Notes: a model not told the origin generated them from the letters alone. A DNA stretch of 64,000 bases from Desulfovibrio sp. (GCF_019422935.1 NZ_JAHZCJ010000001.1:346127-410126); one strand, 5' to 3'. Numbered from the stretch's first letter, positions 26,494 to 35,767 are shown. Numbers and translations are program-made.

Positions 26494-27891
26494 ATGTACA
26501 ATCCCCACATGCTAGCAGACTATGTAGAACAACTTTGCGATACCTTCCGGGACGCCATCTGCGTTACTGACCGGGAGGGAATCGTTACGCTCGTGAACAA
26601 ACGCCATGCGGAACTGACCGGTATTTCCCGTGAAAAGATGATCGGAAGCCGCATTCAGGACATGGTGCAGAACGGCATTTTTGACGTTGTGCTTAATCCG
26701 CGCATTGTGGAAACAGGGCAAAAGGTATCAAGTGTACAGAATCTCTACAACGGGCGCACCTTGTTGCTTGACGGGCATCCTGTAAAGGACGCCACAGGCA
26801 AGGTCGCCTATGTGGTGACGGTCATACGCGATATCACGGCGCTGACCGAACTGCGCGAGGAAATCACCGCGCAGCGCGAACTGCTTGAAACTTTTCAGAA
26901 TCTCAGCAGCGAAGGCGTCACGGGCAACCAGTACCCACGCGTGGTGCAAAGCCCTGTCATGCAACGCCTGTACGCCGAAGCCTCCGCCATTGCAGAGACT
27001 GACGCGACAGTGTTGCTGTTGGGCGAAACCGGCGTGGGCAAGGACGTTGTGGCCCGGCATATCCACCGTAACAGCCTGCGGGCCGATGCACCCTTTATCA
27101 AGGTGGACTGCGGCAGCATCCCTGAAAATCTGATCGAAACGGAACTGTTTGGCTATGTTCCCGGCAGTTTTTCCGGCGCAAGCAAGCATGGCAAGGCCGG
27201 GCTTGTGGAGGCGGCCTCCAGCGGTACGCTGTTTCTTGATGAAATCGGCGAACTGCCCATGACCATGCAGTCTCGCCTGCTGCGGGTGCTGCAGGATTGG
27301 GAAGTGCTGCGCGTGGGCGCGACTGTGCCCAAAAAGGTGGATGTGCGCGTTGTGGCCGCCACCAACAAGGAGCTGGAGCGCGAGGTCGCCAAGGGCACGT
27401 TCCGCTCTGATCTTTATTACCGCCTCAAGGTGGCGGTGCTGAACATCCCGCCACTGCGCTCGCGCCGGGTGGATATTCTGCCGCTGGCGCAGAGCTTTTT
27501 CACTTTTTACGGCAAGAAGTACCGCAAGGCCGTGAACCTCTCTGACGAGGCCAAGCAGGTACTGCAAAACCACACATGGCCGGGCAATGTGCGCGAGTTG
27601 GAAAACCTCGTGCAGGGGCTGGTGGTGACCTGCAAGCACGGGCTTGTGGGCGTGCGCGATCTGGCGGGCATCCGCCCTTTGCCACCGTGCGAATCCGGCG
27701 AAGGGCATTACGCCCTGCCCTCCATTGAAGGGCGCTCGCTCAAAAGCATCATGAAGGAAGTGGAAACTGCGGTCATTGAAAAAGGCATGCAGCGCTACGG
27801 CTCCATCAGCGAGCTTTCGCGCCAGTTCCAGATGGACCGCAGCACCATCTTTCGCAAAGTTAAGGAAATTGAAGCCATCAAGCATGGTTAG
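26494..27891 (+). CDS. PAS-domain sigma-54 enhancer-binding activator
   Basis: 465 residues, ATG 26494 with GGGAG upstream. An N-terminal PAS domain (about 8-120) should sense the inducer. The AAA+ domain (about 150-385) has Walker A GETGVGKD, Walker B TLFLDEIGELP and the arginine-finger region with FRSDLYYRL. The sigma-54 contact loop, usually GAFTGA, reads GSFSGA here. A Fis-type HTH ends the protein (SISELSRQFQMDRSTIFRKV). It probably activates the two sigma-54 promoters at 19678 and 23928 through the shared TGTTGCAA palindrome. Confidence 0.9.
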   Translation: MYNPHMLADYVEQLCDTFRDAICVTDREGIVTLVNKRHAELTGISREKMIGSRIQDMVQNGIFDVVLNPRIVETGQKVSSVQNLYNGRTLLLDGHPVKDATGKVAYVVTVIRDITALTELREEITAQRELLETFQNLSSEGVTGNQYPRVVQSPVMQRLYAEASAIAETDATVLLLGETGVGKDVVARHIHRNSLRADAPFIKVDCGSIPENLIETELFGYVPGSFSGASKHGKAGLVEAASSGTLFLDEIGELPMTMQSRLLRVLQDWEVLRVGATVPKKVDVRVVAATNKELEREVAKGTFRSDLYYRLKVAVLNIPPLRSRRVDILPLAQSFFTFYGKKYRKAVNLSDEAKQVLQNHTWPGNVRELENLVQGLVVTCKHGLVGVRDLAGIRPLPPCESGEGHYALPSIEGRSLKSIMKEVETAVIEKGMQRYGSISELSRQFQMDRSTIFRKVKEIEAIKHG

Positions 27892-28001
27892 AGGCTGCGC
27901 CTGCCAGATCAATACATCTGGCCTAGTTTGCCGTGGGCTTTTGCAGCGGTGGCTGTTGCAATCTGCGCCATTGCAGCGCGACTGAATATTCTGGAGTATG
28001 C

Positions 28002-28937
28002 ATGAAGGGTCTGAACCTTGCGCGTGAATTTTATGCGGCCTGCGTTCCCGCCTTGCGGGCGGAGATTCCCGACATTATGGATTTGGCCGCTGCGGGCCTG
28101 GTGGGCGAAGGCTCGGAATGCTTTGGCTGCGACGATGCGGAATCTCAGGATCACGACTTTGGCCCGGCCTTTTGCCTCTGGCTGCCGCGCCAGATTTTGC
28201 GGGCAGAGCTACCGCGCATAGAGGCTGCCTTTGCCCGCTTGCCCCGCGAGTTTCAGGGCTTTGCAAGCAGGCTTGCGCCTGAACGCAGGCAGGGCAGGGT
28301 AGGGCCGCTGCCCATCGAAGATTTTTACGCTTTTTTTACCGGGCTGGATGACGTGCCCGTCACCTGGCAGCAGTGGCTTGCCATCCCCGAACATCAGCTT
28401 GCGGCCTGCACCAACGGGCAGGTTTTTGAAGACCGGGGCGGCGAATTTACGCGGCGGCGTGATGCCCTGCTGGCTTGTTATCCGCGCGATGTGCTGCTCA
28501 AAAAGATGGCTGCCCGCTGCATGATCATGGCACAGGCCGGGCAATACAATCTGCCCCGCAGCCTCAAGCGCAATGATTCTGTGGCGGTCATGCTGGCAAC
28601 GGCGCGCTTTGCGGAGGCGGCGCTTTCCTTCGTCTTTTTGTGCAACCGCCGTTACATGCCCTTTTACAAATGGGCAGGAAAGCTGGCTGCAACCTTGCCC
28701 GTGCTCGGCCCGCAACTGGCGCGCGCATTGAGCCTTGTGGCGCAGACCCCGGCCAATCAGGAGCACGGAGCGCAGATTGTTGCGGCGGTGGAAGAATTTT
28801 GCGGCATGGCGGCGGCGCATCTGCGCGCTGTGGACCTGAGCCGCGCATCCGGCAACTGGCTCTGGGAGCATGGGCCGCAGATTCTGCGGCATGTGGAAGA
28901 GCCAGCCCTGCTGCATATGGATATGCTGCAAGGCTGA
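28002..28937 (+). CDS. DUF4037 family protein
   Basis: 311 residues, ATG 28002 with GGAG upstream. It fits DUF4037 from the N-terminal GLVGEGSECFGCDDAESQDHDFGP, which resembles a nucleotidyltransferase active site (GSxxxGxDDxxSxxHD), and from LLKKMAARCMIMAQAGQYN further on. The acidic residues are retained, so nucleotide transfer is possible, but no member's function is known to me. First of a trio with a TPR protein and a DUF4125 protein that I believe recur together. Confidence 0.8.
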   Translation: MKGLNLAREFYAACVPALRAEIPDIMDLAAAGLVGEGSECFGCDDAESQDHDFGPAFCLWLPRQILRAELPRIEAAFARLPREFQGFASRLAPERRQGRVGPLPIEDFYAFFTGLDDVPVTWQQWLAIPEHQLAACTNGQVFEDRGGEFTRRRDALLACYPRDVLLKKMAARCMIMAQAGQYNLPRSLKRNDSVAVMLATARFAEAALSFVFLCNRRYMPFYKWAGKLAATLPVLGPQLARALSLVAQTPANQEHGAQIVAAVEEFCGMAAAHLRAVDLSRASGNWLWEHGPQILRHVEEPALLHMDMLQG

Positions 28938-29017
28938 TCCTGCCCCGCAGTCCCTGCCTCTGGCTGCATTGAAAGCCTTTTTACTCTGTCGAGCACCTAT
29001 TCCATGAGGAGTTGCCG

Positions 29018-29839
29018 ATGGCCGCACAACGCCAATGGCTTGATGAACTGCGCCCTGCCCTTGATCTGATGAAACAGGGCCAACCGCAAAAGTGCATTGA
29101 AGCGCTTGAAGCGCTTGTTGCGCGGTATCCCGGCGATGACCTCTGCCGCGCCCTGGCTCTGGACGGCATGGGCCGCGCCAATTTTGCCCTGCAGCGCCCG
29201 GATGCCGCCGTTCAGGCCCTGCAGGAGAGCCTTGCCCTGCTGCGCGCCGTCATGGGCCCCACTGCGCCCATGACCCTCGGAGCCATGCAGAACCTTGCCC
29301 ATGCCCTGCTTGGGCTTGAAAAGGTTGAGGAAAGCCTTGATCTTGGGCGCGAAGCCCTGCGGCTTACCATCGAGGCCTGCGGGGCGGATTCCCCCCAGGT
29401 GGCGGAAGCGCAGTTGCGTCTTTCTTCCGCCTATTATCGCAAGCGCGATTTTGACCGGGCGGAATCCCTCATGCTCAGCGCCAAGGAAATATGGGAAAAG
29501 CAGGGTTTCTGCGTGCCGCAACTGGGCGTTTGCCTCAATAACCTTGGGCGCATCTGTGAAGAACGCGGGCAGCTTGCCGAAGGCATTGCCCTGCACCGTC
29601 AGGCCGTGGCTTTGCGGCGGGAACTGCTGGGCGAGCACGAGGAAACAGCCTTTTCTCTGGGTAACCTTGGCGTGGCGCTGGCCTCTGCCGGGCAGTGGGA
29701 CGAGGCCGCCGCGACCTTGCAGGATTCTGTGAGCATGTACGACCGCCTTGGTCTTGGCATGGGCGCAGAAGCGCAGGGATACAAAAAGAATCTTGAAATC
29801 TGCCATCAGGCCAGAGCGGCTGCGGCCCCCACGGCCTGA
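29018..29839 (+). CDS. Tetratricopeptide repeat protein
   Basis: 273 residues from ATG 29018 (GAGGAG upstream). Six or so TPR units of the kinesin-light-chain style, for example PMTLGAMQNLAHALLGLEKV, QVAEAQLRLSSAYYRKRDFD, LGVCLNNLGRICEERGQLAE and AFSLGNLGVALASAGQWDEA. It has no signal peptide, so it is a cytoplasmic scaffold. It lies between the DUF4037 and DUF4125 genes with short gaps and presumably joins their products. Confidence 0.85.
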   Translation: MAAQRQWLDELRPALDLMKQGQPQKCIEALEALVARYPGDDLCRALALDGMGRANFALQRPDAAVQALQESLALLRAVMGPTAPMTLGAMQNLAHALLGLEKVEESLDLGREALRLTIEACGADSPQVAEAQLRLSSAYYRKRDFDRAESLMLSAKEIWEKQGFCVPQLGVCLNNLGRICEERGQLAEGIALHRQAVALRRELLGEHEETAFSLGNLGVALASAGQWDEAAATLQDSVSMYDRLGLGMGAEAQGYKKNLEICHQARAAAAPTA

Positions 29840-29857
29840 GCAGAAGGAGTATAGGCT

Positions 29858-30415
29858 ATGCAGGAAAATTTTGATCGGGAAGCAGCGCTTGCCGAGATCA
29901 TTGAACGCGAGCTTGCCATGTTTCTGGCCACCAATAACGAGGGCGGCGTTTCAGAATGCCAGACCCGGCCAGACACCTTCCGCGCCATGCGCAAAATGGC
30001 CCATTCCGCGCACGAAGATGCCGTGCTGGATTCGTACCTTGCCGATTTGCGGCAGGCGGAAGTGAACAGCCGCAATCTTATGGTTGAAAAATACGCCCGC
30101 ATGGACGATCGCCTGCCGCCCCTGAGCACAAGCCCGCTGCTGGATGAAATCGCTGATGCCGAAGAGGCCTTTCTGCATGAGGCTCAGGCGCGCTATCCGC
30201 ACGTCATAAAAAGCAACGGGCAGGGGATGTTTCGGCGTTACCTGCGCTGCGAACTTGAAACGCTTTCGGACAGAACGCTGGAACTCTACGCTGCGCAGGT
30301 GCGCCGCGCGCGCCAGCAAGGCCGCAATCTTGTGGTTGAACGGCACGACTTTTTGATGCGCCTGTTGGGCAAGGGCGGCATTGACGCCTGCGAAGCCGCA
30401 GCACAGGGCAAATAG
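29858..30415 (+). CDS. DUF4125 family protein
   Basis: 185 residues. A largely helical cytoplasmic protein. Family-type segments are LAMFLATNNEGGVSECQTRPDTFRAMR and LMVEKYARMD; the first part, with conserved Asn and Cys, looks like a functional site. DUF4125 is often found beside or fused to DUF4037 (my recollection). 18 bp after the TPR gene and 14 bp before the next one, so it belongs to one operon. Function unknown. Confidence 0.78.
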   Translation: MQENFDREAALAEIIERELAMFLATNNEGGVSECQTRPDTFRAMRKMAHSAHEDAVLDSYLADLRQAEVNSRNLMVEKYARMDDRLPPLSTSPLLDEIADAEEAFLHEAQARYPHVIKSNGQGMFRRYLRCELETLSDRTLELYAAQVRRARQQGRNLVVERHDFLMRLLGKGGIDACEAAAQGK

Positions 30416-30429
30416 CAGGGGCGCTAGAT

Positions 30430-31284
30430 ATGGAATTTGGTTTTATTGGCGTAGGCGCAATGGGCGGGCCGCTGGCGCGCAATCTTATCCGCGCGGGCAA
30501 AACTGTGCACGTTTACAACCGCAGCGTCGAGGGAAGGGACAAAACCCTTGCCGCCGGAAAAAGCGGCGTGTCCGCCATGAGTATGGCGGACATGGCTCCC
30601 TGCAAGGTGGTATTCACCTGCCTGGCCCTGCCGGAACATCTGACGGAAAAAGCGCTCGGCCCGGATGGCCTGTATGCGCACATGCAGCCCGGTTCCGTGC
30701 ATGTGGAGCTCTCTACCATTGATTCCCAGACTGCCTTTGCCCTTGCCGAGGCCGCAGGCAAGCAGGGCATTGCCTATATTCAATGCACCCTTGGCAAAAC
30801 GCCCGCCCATGCGGAACGCGGCGAAGCCCCGCTCTTTGTGGGCGGCGACCAGCAGGGCATTGCCGATCTGACCGAAGTCTGGCCCATTCTTGGCGTGCTC
30901 AACAATGTGGGCACGGTGGAAGCTGCCTGCGCCGTCAAGCTGGTAAGCAATCTTGTGGGTATGGCAAATCTTGCTGTTTTGAGCGAGGGGCTGCGCATAG
31001 GCGAGGCCGCCGGGGTGGAAAAAAATCTGCTGCTGCAACTGCTTGGCGAAACTGGCGCGCACAGTTTTCAGCTCGTCGCGCGGGGAAAATCCATGACCCA
31101 AGGGGAATATGATCCCCCAAGGTTTGCGCTGGATCTCGCCCTCAAGGATGTGCGCCTCGGCTGTGGCATGGCCCACGGCATGAATGTGGATGTGCCCCTG
31201 CTGGATCTGGTTTTTACCCGGTTTTGCCGTGGTGCGGCAGCGGGGCTGGGCAACAAGGACTGCGCAGCGGTGCACGAAGTTTAG
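30430..31284 (+). CDS. NAD(P)-dependent beta-hydroxyacid dehydrogenase (HIBADH family)
   Basis: 284 residues. The Rossmann motif GFIGVGAMGGPLARNL is at the N-terminus. The substrate-binding loop, usually DAPVSGG, reads YIQCTLGKTPAHAERGE here, and the catalytic Lys is in CAVKLVSNLVGMANL. The family includes 3-hydroxyisobutyrate, tartronate semialdehyde and sulfolactaldehyde reductases; the unusual loop means the substrate cannot be named. It is 14 bp after the DUF4125 gene and is the last gene of that operon. Confidence 0.85.
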   Translation: MEFGFIGVGAMGGPLARNLIRAGKTVHVYNRSVEGRDKTLAAGKSGVSAMSMADMAPCKVVFTCLALPEHLTEKALGPDGLYAHMQPGSVHVELSTIDSQTAFALAEAAGKQGIAYIQCTLGKTPAHAERGEAPLFVGGDQQGIADLTEVWPILGVLNNVGTVEAACAVKLVSNLVGMANLAVLSEGLRIGEAAGVEKNLLLQLLGETGAHSFQLVARGKSMTQGEYDPPRFALDLALKDVRLGCGMAHGMNVDVPLLDLVFTRFCRGAAAGLGNKDCAAVHEV

Positions 31285-31390
31285 GGGCCGACTCCCCATC
31301 GTTACCTTGTTCTCCTGCCGGGCTGGCAAGTATTTTCAACACGCACAAACGCGCTGGCAAACAGCGGCAAGTCATAAAATTCAATAAAAG

Positions 31391-31458
31391 AACCCCCATC
31401 AGGCGGGCAGAGTATACCGGAAGGAGTACCTGTTTTTGCCTGATGGGGGTTGTTTTTT
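31391..31458 (+). terminator. Large-loop terminator of the DUF4037-to-dehydrogenase operon
   Basis: Perfect 14-bp stem AACCCCCATCAGGC / GCCTGATGGGGGTT (31391-31404 and 31438-31451) with a 33-nt loop, then GTTTTTT. Confidence 0.75.
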
Positions 31459-31545
31459 GGGGGGCATGCCGCGCGGGGTTCTGTGCAGAATGTGTGCGTA
31501 GGCCCCATAATATGCTTTTTGTGGCGTGATGCCTTTTACGCTGGT

Positions 31546-32028
31546 TTACTTGAGCGCCGCTGCGCCAGCCTTGGAAACGGCGGTGTCTTCAGCCACGCTG
31601 CCGCCGCTCACGCCGATGGCCCCAACAATGACCCCATTGCGGATCAGCAGTTCGCCGCCGCCAAAGATCACAAGGCCGCGGTTGGTGACTTCAATACCAT
31701 AAAGTTCCTTGCCCGGCTGGGAGGCAGCGCCGAGCTGGGCGGTGGACATGTTGAAATAGCGGGCCGTTACGGCCTTTTTTTGCGAAATGTCGATGCTGCC
31801 GATAAAGGCTCCGTCCTCACGGGCAAAGGCTTTGAGGTTGCCCCCGGCATCGACCACAGCAATGTTCATGGGGATACCCTGTTTTACAGAGAAAGCCAGA
31901 GCAGTGTTGAGCACGGTCTGCGCTTCGGCCAGGGTAAGATCACCAGGAAGCTGTTTGGCAGGTGCCGCGGCGTATGCGTTGAAGGCGACAAGTAAAAGGA
32001 CAAGAAAAAGAGGCAGGATACGGCGCAC
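31546..32028 (-). CDS. Secreted GlcG/HbpS family protein
   Basis: 160 residues from a GTG at 32028 with AAGGAG seven bases upstream. The signal peptide LPLFLVLLLVAFNAYA leads to export. The rest is a GlcG/HbpS domain: LTLAEAQTVLNTALAFS, MNIAVVDAGGNLKAF, RYFNMSTAQLGA and a C-terminal VGAIGVSGGSVAEDTAVSKAG. Some members bind haem or cobalamin, others have unknown ligands. The haem operon nearby makes haem binding a reasonable guess, not a demonstration. Single gene. Confidence 0.83.
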   Translation of the reverse strand: MRRILPLFLVLLLVAFNAYAAAPAKQLPGDLTLAEAQTVLNTALAFSVKQGIPMNIAVVDAGGNLKAFAREDGAFIGSIDISQKKAVTARYFNMSTAQLGAASQPGKELYGIEVTNRGLVIFGGGELLIRNGVIVGAIGVSGGSVAEDTAVSKAGAAALK

Positions 32029-32268
32029 GGTGCTACTCCTTAGTTGATGTTAAGGAAACAGAATTTCAACCGTGGGGGGGGCGAAACCGTCACTACGGAT
32101 TCGGCTCCTGATGCCTGAGGATAGCTCTTTGTGTAAAAAAGAACAATGTCGTTTTTTTTGCTAACCGTGCTGCCGGGTGTCTGCCTGTGTTTTGCCTTGA
32201 TAGGGCAGGGCCGCCCGACACGTCAAAGGTGCCGCACTGTTATTTGATTCAAGGTATCAGAATGATGA
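32029..32268. other. Divergent intergenic region
   Basis: About 240 bases between the HbpS-like gene and the DtxR-like box of the MATE gene. Nothing beyond promoter-like AT-rich patches was recognised. Confidence 0.35.
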
Positions 32269-32287
32269 TTAGCTTAGTCTAACTTTA
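32269..32287 (+). promoter_or_regulatory. DtxR-type iron box upstream of the MATE gene
   Basis: TTAGCTTAGTCTAACTTTA agrees with the DtxR/IdeR consensus as I remember it at 15 of 19 positions, and with the box before hutW (42710-42728) at 15 of 19. It ends 36 bp before the start codon. Confidence 0.6.
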
Positions 32288-32323
32288 TTTGACGAAAATA
32301 ATTTTTTGTGCCATTGTCAGGGC

Positions 32324-33667
32324 ATGTCGCAATCACCGCCCGTCACAACGTGGGAAGTCCTGAAGCTCACTGTTCCGCAGATGGGCCTCATGCTGTGTCA
32401 TCTGGCGGTTTCCATGACCGACCTGTGGGTATGCGGTCAGATTGATGGTCGAATCCTCGCGGTGCTTGGCGGTATCTCTCAGGTTTTCGCCTTTCTCATG
32501 CTTGTCACATCCATGGTTGCCAGCGGATGCATGGCTACTGTCAGCCGCGCCGTGGGGGCTGGGCTGTTTTTGCGGGCACGGCGATATGCCGGGCTGGTTC
32601 TCTGCATATCGCTGCTTGCCGGAAGCAGCGTTGCTGCTCTGGCCCTTCTGGTGTTGCGGCTCGTACCTCTTCATGGTTTGTCTTCTCCGGAGCTTGCCCC
32701 TGCCGTCTCCCTGTTTGCCCAAGCTTATGCCCTGCAATTGCCGTTTTATTACAGCATGATAATTCTCAATTCCACATTTCGCGCGCACAAAATGGTATGG
32801 TTGCCCTTTGCCACCTTGTGTCTGGTGGCGCTGATCAATTATGTGGGCAGCGTGGGTTACGGGCTGGGCCGCTGGGGCCTGCCCCAGCTGGGCTATGCAG
32901 GGGTGGCGTGGTCAACCGTTGCCTCGTCTGTGCTGGGCTTTGTCTGCAATATCGCTCTGGCGGCGCGGCGGGGAATCATCAGCCGGTCATCCTTTGCAAG
33001 CTGGCGGTGGAACAGGGCCGCGCTACCGAGGTTGTGGCGCATTGGCATTCCCGCCGCTTTGGGCAGTCTGGCAGGGCAGAGCGGCAGCATGGCCCTGCTG
33101 GCCTGTGTTGCAAACATGCCCGGCAATGCTGCGGAAACACTGGCAGGGATGACGCTCGGCATGCGGGTTGTCAGCATGTTGTATTTTCCTGTGGCGGCGA
33201 TGGGCATGACCCTTGCCATCATGACAGGGCATTTGCTGGGCGCACGGCGCAAGGCTGAATGCTACGGCATGGGCCTGCACTATGCCCGGCGGGTGGCTCT
33301 GATTGCCATTGTGGCGGCAGCGGCACTGCTTTTGAGTAGGCACACGGTTGCACGCTGGTTCACCCATGATCAGGCCGCCGTATCTGTGGCAGGGATTTTT
33401 CTGCTGGTCGCCTGCGCAAAACTGCCGCTGGAAGTAGTGGGCATGCTGTTGCAGGCAGTGCTGGATGGCGCAGGGGCCACGCGACTTACCAGCCGCATTA
33501 CAGCCCTGACCCACTGGGGCATCTGCGTACCCCTGGCCTATGCCCTGACCTATCTGCAGCATCTGGGGGCCACGGGCATCTTTGTGTCCATGGCCTGCGC
33601 CGAAGCAATCGGAACCCTGTGCCTGTTGTACCTGTACAGGCAAAAAAAATGGCTTGGTAGCCTTTAA
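32324..33667 (+). CDS. MATE family efflux transporter
   Basis: 447 residues from ATG 32324; a GTG 18 bases upstream is possible but neither has a strong ribosome site. Twelve membrane helices in two homologous halves; the N-half begins LKLTVPQMGLMLCHLAVSMTDLW and the C-half LWRIGIPAALGSLAGQSGSMALLACVA. MATE proteins export drugs or metabolites using Na+ or H+. Behind a DtxR-like box and followed by a DtxR-family regulator, so its cargo may be linked to iron, such as a siderophore or porphyrin; this is inference. Confidence 0.85.
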   Translation: MSQSPPVTTWEVLKLTVPQMGLMLCHLAVSMTDLWVCGQIDGRILAVLGGISQVFAFLMLVTSMVASGCMATVSRAVGAGLFLRARRYAGLVLCISLLAGSSVAALALLVLRLVPLHGLSSPELAPAVSLFAQAYALQLPFYYSMIILNSTFRAHKMVWLPFATLCLVALINYVGSVGYGLGRWGLPQLGYAGVAWSTVASSVLGFVCNIALAARRGIISRSSFASWRWNRAALPRLWRIGIPAALGSLAGQSGSMALLACVANMPGNAAETLAGMTLGMRVVSMLYFPVAAMGMTLAIMTGHLLGARRKAECYGMGLHYARRVALIAIVAAAALLLSRHTVARWFTHDQAAVSVAGIFLLVACAKLPLEVVGMLLQAVLDGAGATRLTSRITALTHWGICVPLAYALTYLQHLGATGIFVSMACAEAIGTLCLLYLYRQKKWLGSL

Positions 33668-33741
33668 TCTCTTTGATATACCCTACAAGTTAACAGCATT
33701 CAAAGAATGTTAGACAGAGGTATATCAAGGAGCCGCCCCCA

Positions 33742-34260
33742 ATGCCCGAAGACGAAAAGCAGCTTTCGCCAGCGCTGGAAAATTATCTCGCCATTATTTT
33801 CAGGCAGGAATTTGCCGCCGGGGCCTGTAGGCCCAGCGACATTGCCGATGCTGCCGGAGTTGCTCGCCCCTCTGTAACCAACGCCCTGCGCGAGCTGGCA
33901 AAGCGCGGCTACGTGACCTACGCCCCATACAGCCTTGTAAATCTGACCGAAAAAGGGCTTCATGCCGGGCAGGAACTGGCGCACCGCAACATGGTGTTGA
34001 AAGACTTTTTTCAGAATGTACTGCAACTCTCAGAAGACAGAGCCGCAAGCGTGGCCTGTGAGCTGGAGCACGTCATTCCTGAGGATGTGATGCTGCGCTG
34101 GCGGCAGTTTGTGCTGTACATGCACCACACGCAGAGCGAGTGGGAGCATTGGCAGCAAAAAACTGAAGCCCTGCGCGAGGAGCACGCCACAAAGCAACAT
34201 GCGGCAAGCCCCAAGGCGCCGCCAGCAATCGTGCATCGCAAACAGTTTGTAAAAGACTGA
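33742..34260 (+). CDS. DtxR/MntR-type metal-dependent transcriptional regulator
   Basis: 172 residues. The winged helix is clear (ENYLAIIF, RPSDIADAAGVARPSVTNALRELAKRGYVTYAPYSLVNLTEKG). The dimerisation/metal-binding helices carry His, Glu and Cys ligand candidates in HRNMVLKDFF, SVACELEHVIPEDVM. The protein has no SH3-like third domain and is near the length of MntR-type members. It probably reads Fe2+ or Mn2+ and represses the boxes at 32269 and 42710. It lies 74 bp after the MATE gene and converges on tonB. Confidence 0.83.
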   Translation: MPEDEKQLSPALENYLAIIFRQEFAAGACRPSDIADAAGVARPSVTNALRELAKRGYVTYAPYSLVNLTEKGLHAGQELAHRNMVLKDFFQNVLQLSEDRAASVACELEHVIPEDVMLRWRQFVLYMHHTQSEWEHWQQKTEALREEHATKQHAASPKAPPAIVHRKQFVKD

Positions 34261-34362
34261 CCGACAGGCCCAAATCAGTGCGCCGGGCACGCTTTTGCAT
34301 GCGTCAGCAGGGCGGATTTTCGTACCATCAGCACTTGCGGGGGCGCTCTCGACCGACCCGCT

Positions 34363-35184
34363 CTAATGGAGCGAGTATTCCACAGGCACCCGCACGCTAA
34401 AACTGCTGCCGCGAACTCCGGTATCCAGACCGGCAAGCCTTGTACCCAGCTGCTCCGTGGCCGAATCCAGCACGCCGTGGCCGCTGCCCCTGTGCAGCGA
34501 TGATCCAGTGACCTTGCCATCGTTGCCCACCTGCACCAGCAGTATGGCTGTGCCCTCGGCTCCGGTGCGCCGTGCGTGCTTGGGGTAGTTCTTATACTGT
34601 TCTATGGCCCCCAGCAGCTTGTGCAGCACGCTTGGGCTGGCTGCGCCGCCTGATTCCGCGCCGTTTTTTCCATGCCCCGCAGCTCCCTTGCCGCCTGCAA
34701 CGCCCCTGGCCTGTGCCTCAGCACCTGCGCTGGGGGCTGTCTCTGCGGCGTTTTGCTGCTGCGTCTGCACTGCAGCGGCGGTTTGCACAGGTTTGACCGA
34801 TGCGGCCCGCTGTACATCCCGTTGTATGGCCTGTTGCGGGGGCTTGCTCGTGCTGGTCTTTTTTTTGACTGGCGAAACCATTTTTTCAGCCGCCTGCGCC
34901 ATGGTGTTCACGGGTTGCGGCTGCTGCGCTTCCTGCGGCTTTATCACCTCTTGCGGCGTGATCGCCCTAGCCGGAGCTGCCGCGCCCCCATCCGGCAGGC
35001 CCAGGGCAGCAGAGGGGCGAACGCTGGCAGCCATCTGCGCAAGCGACACCCGATAGACCTTTTCCTGCGGCAGGGAGGCCTGCCCACCCAACAGCAGGGC
35101 AAGGGCGATAAGGCCACCGTGCAACGTCAGCGAAGCCATGGTTGATCCTGAACACAGACCGGGCAAGACTGACAGTTTTTTCAT
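34363..35184 (-). CDS. TonB-like energy transducer
   Basis: 273 residues from ATG 35184 (GGAGG seven bases upstream). One N-terminal membrane anchor (STMASLTLHGGLIALALLLGG), a Pro/Gln/Lys-rich and Ala-rich periplasmic spacer (about 60-180), and a C-terminal TonB domain with YPKHARRTGAEGTAILLVQVGNDGKVT. It passes proton-motive energy to the TonB-dependent receptor of the same operon. ExbB and ExbD are not in the window. Last gene of the haem operon, 73 bp after the flavodoxin gene. Confidence 0.86.
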   Translation of the reverse strand: MKKLSVLPGLCSGSTMASLTLHGGLIALALLLGGQASLPQEKVYRVSLAQMAASVRPSAALGLPDGGAAAPARAITPQEVIKPQEAQQPQPVNTMAQAAEKMVSPVKKKTSTSKPPQQAIQRDVQRAASVKPVQTAAAVQTQQQNAAETAPSAGAEAQARGVAGGKGAAGHGKNGAESGGAASPSVLHKLLGAIEQYKNYPKHARRTGAEGTAILLVQVGNDGKVTGSSLHRGSGHGVLDSATEQLGTRLAGLDTGVRGSSFSVRVPVEYSLH

Positions 35185-35257
35185 GATGTTGACCTCCATG
35201 CGTGCAAGGTCGCCTGCGGCAGGTTTTTGCGGCACCGCCGCAGGCGGGCCTGTTCTG

Positions 35258-35767
35258 TTATACCGTGGCTGCAAGGGCCGTGATGTATTCCCGCGCCTGT
35301 CGGCAGTCTTCCTGATCGGGATGCTTGGCGGCTTCTTCAAGGCGGGCGCGGCGTTCGTCCGTCATGGGGTGGGCGTTGTCGGCCATTTTCTGCATCATGG
35401 CCACAACCGCCGGGTCAACGCGGCCCTGACACAGGAATGATCCCAGAATCCTGTTGCCACGTTGCGGCTCGCTGAGCAGGGCTTCTCCCTTTTTTTTGCA
35501 ATCTGCGGCGTGTTCAGAGTCAGGCCATGCCCCAAGGGTGCCGAACAGGGCCACGGTGCAGTTTTCCATGCTCTCAATATACCGTTTGGCGTCGGCATCG
35601 GGCATGCCTTTGTCCACCCAGTAGCCCACTGCCACAAAGTCATAGCCGCTGGGGTTTGGGGCATCCTTTATAGGGTAGATGGCGCAGTCGTGCAGGCCCT
35701 CAGCCACGGCACGGGCCACTTTTTCCGTATTACCAGTGCGGGAGGAGTAGACCACCAGAGTTTTCAT
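35258..35767 (-). CDS. Flavodoxin-like protein of the haem operon
   Basis: 169 residues. The FMN phosphate loop is VVYSSRTGNTEKVA at the N-terminus; the later loops VAVGYWVDKGMPD and ALFGTLGAWPDS fit a flavodoxin fold (Flavodoxin_5-like). Its start overlaps the hutX stop by 4 nt, so it belongs with haem breakdown. In Fusobacterium a flavodoxin (HmuF) was reported, as I recall, to work with the radical-SAM enzyme HmuW on anaerobilin; this protein could likewise give electrons to HutW or reduce its product. By inference only. Confidence 0.82.
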   Translation of the reverse strand: MKTLVVYSSRTGNTEKVARAVAEGLHDCAIYPIKDAPNPSGYDFVAVGYWVDKGMPDADAKRYIESMENCTVALFGTLGAWPDSEHAADCKKKGEALLSEPQRGNRILGSFLCQGRVDPAVVAMMQKMADNAHPMTDERRARLEEAAKHPDQEDCRQAREYITALAATV

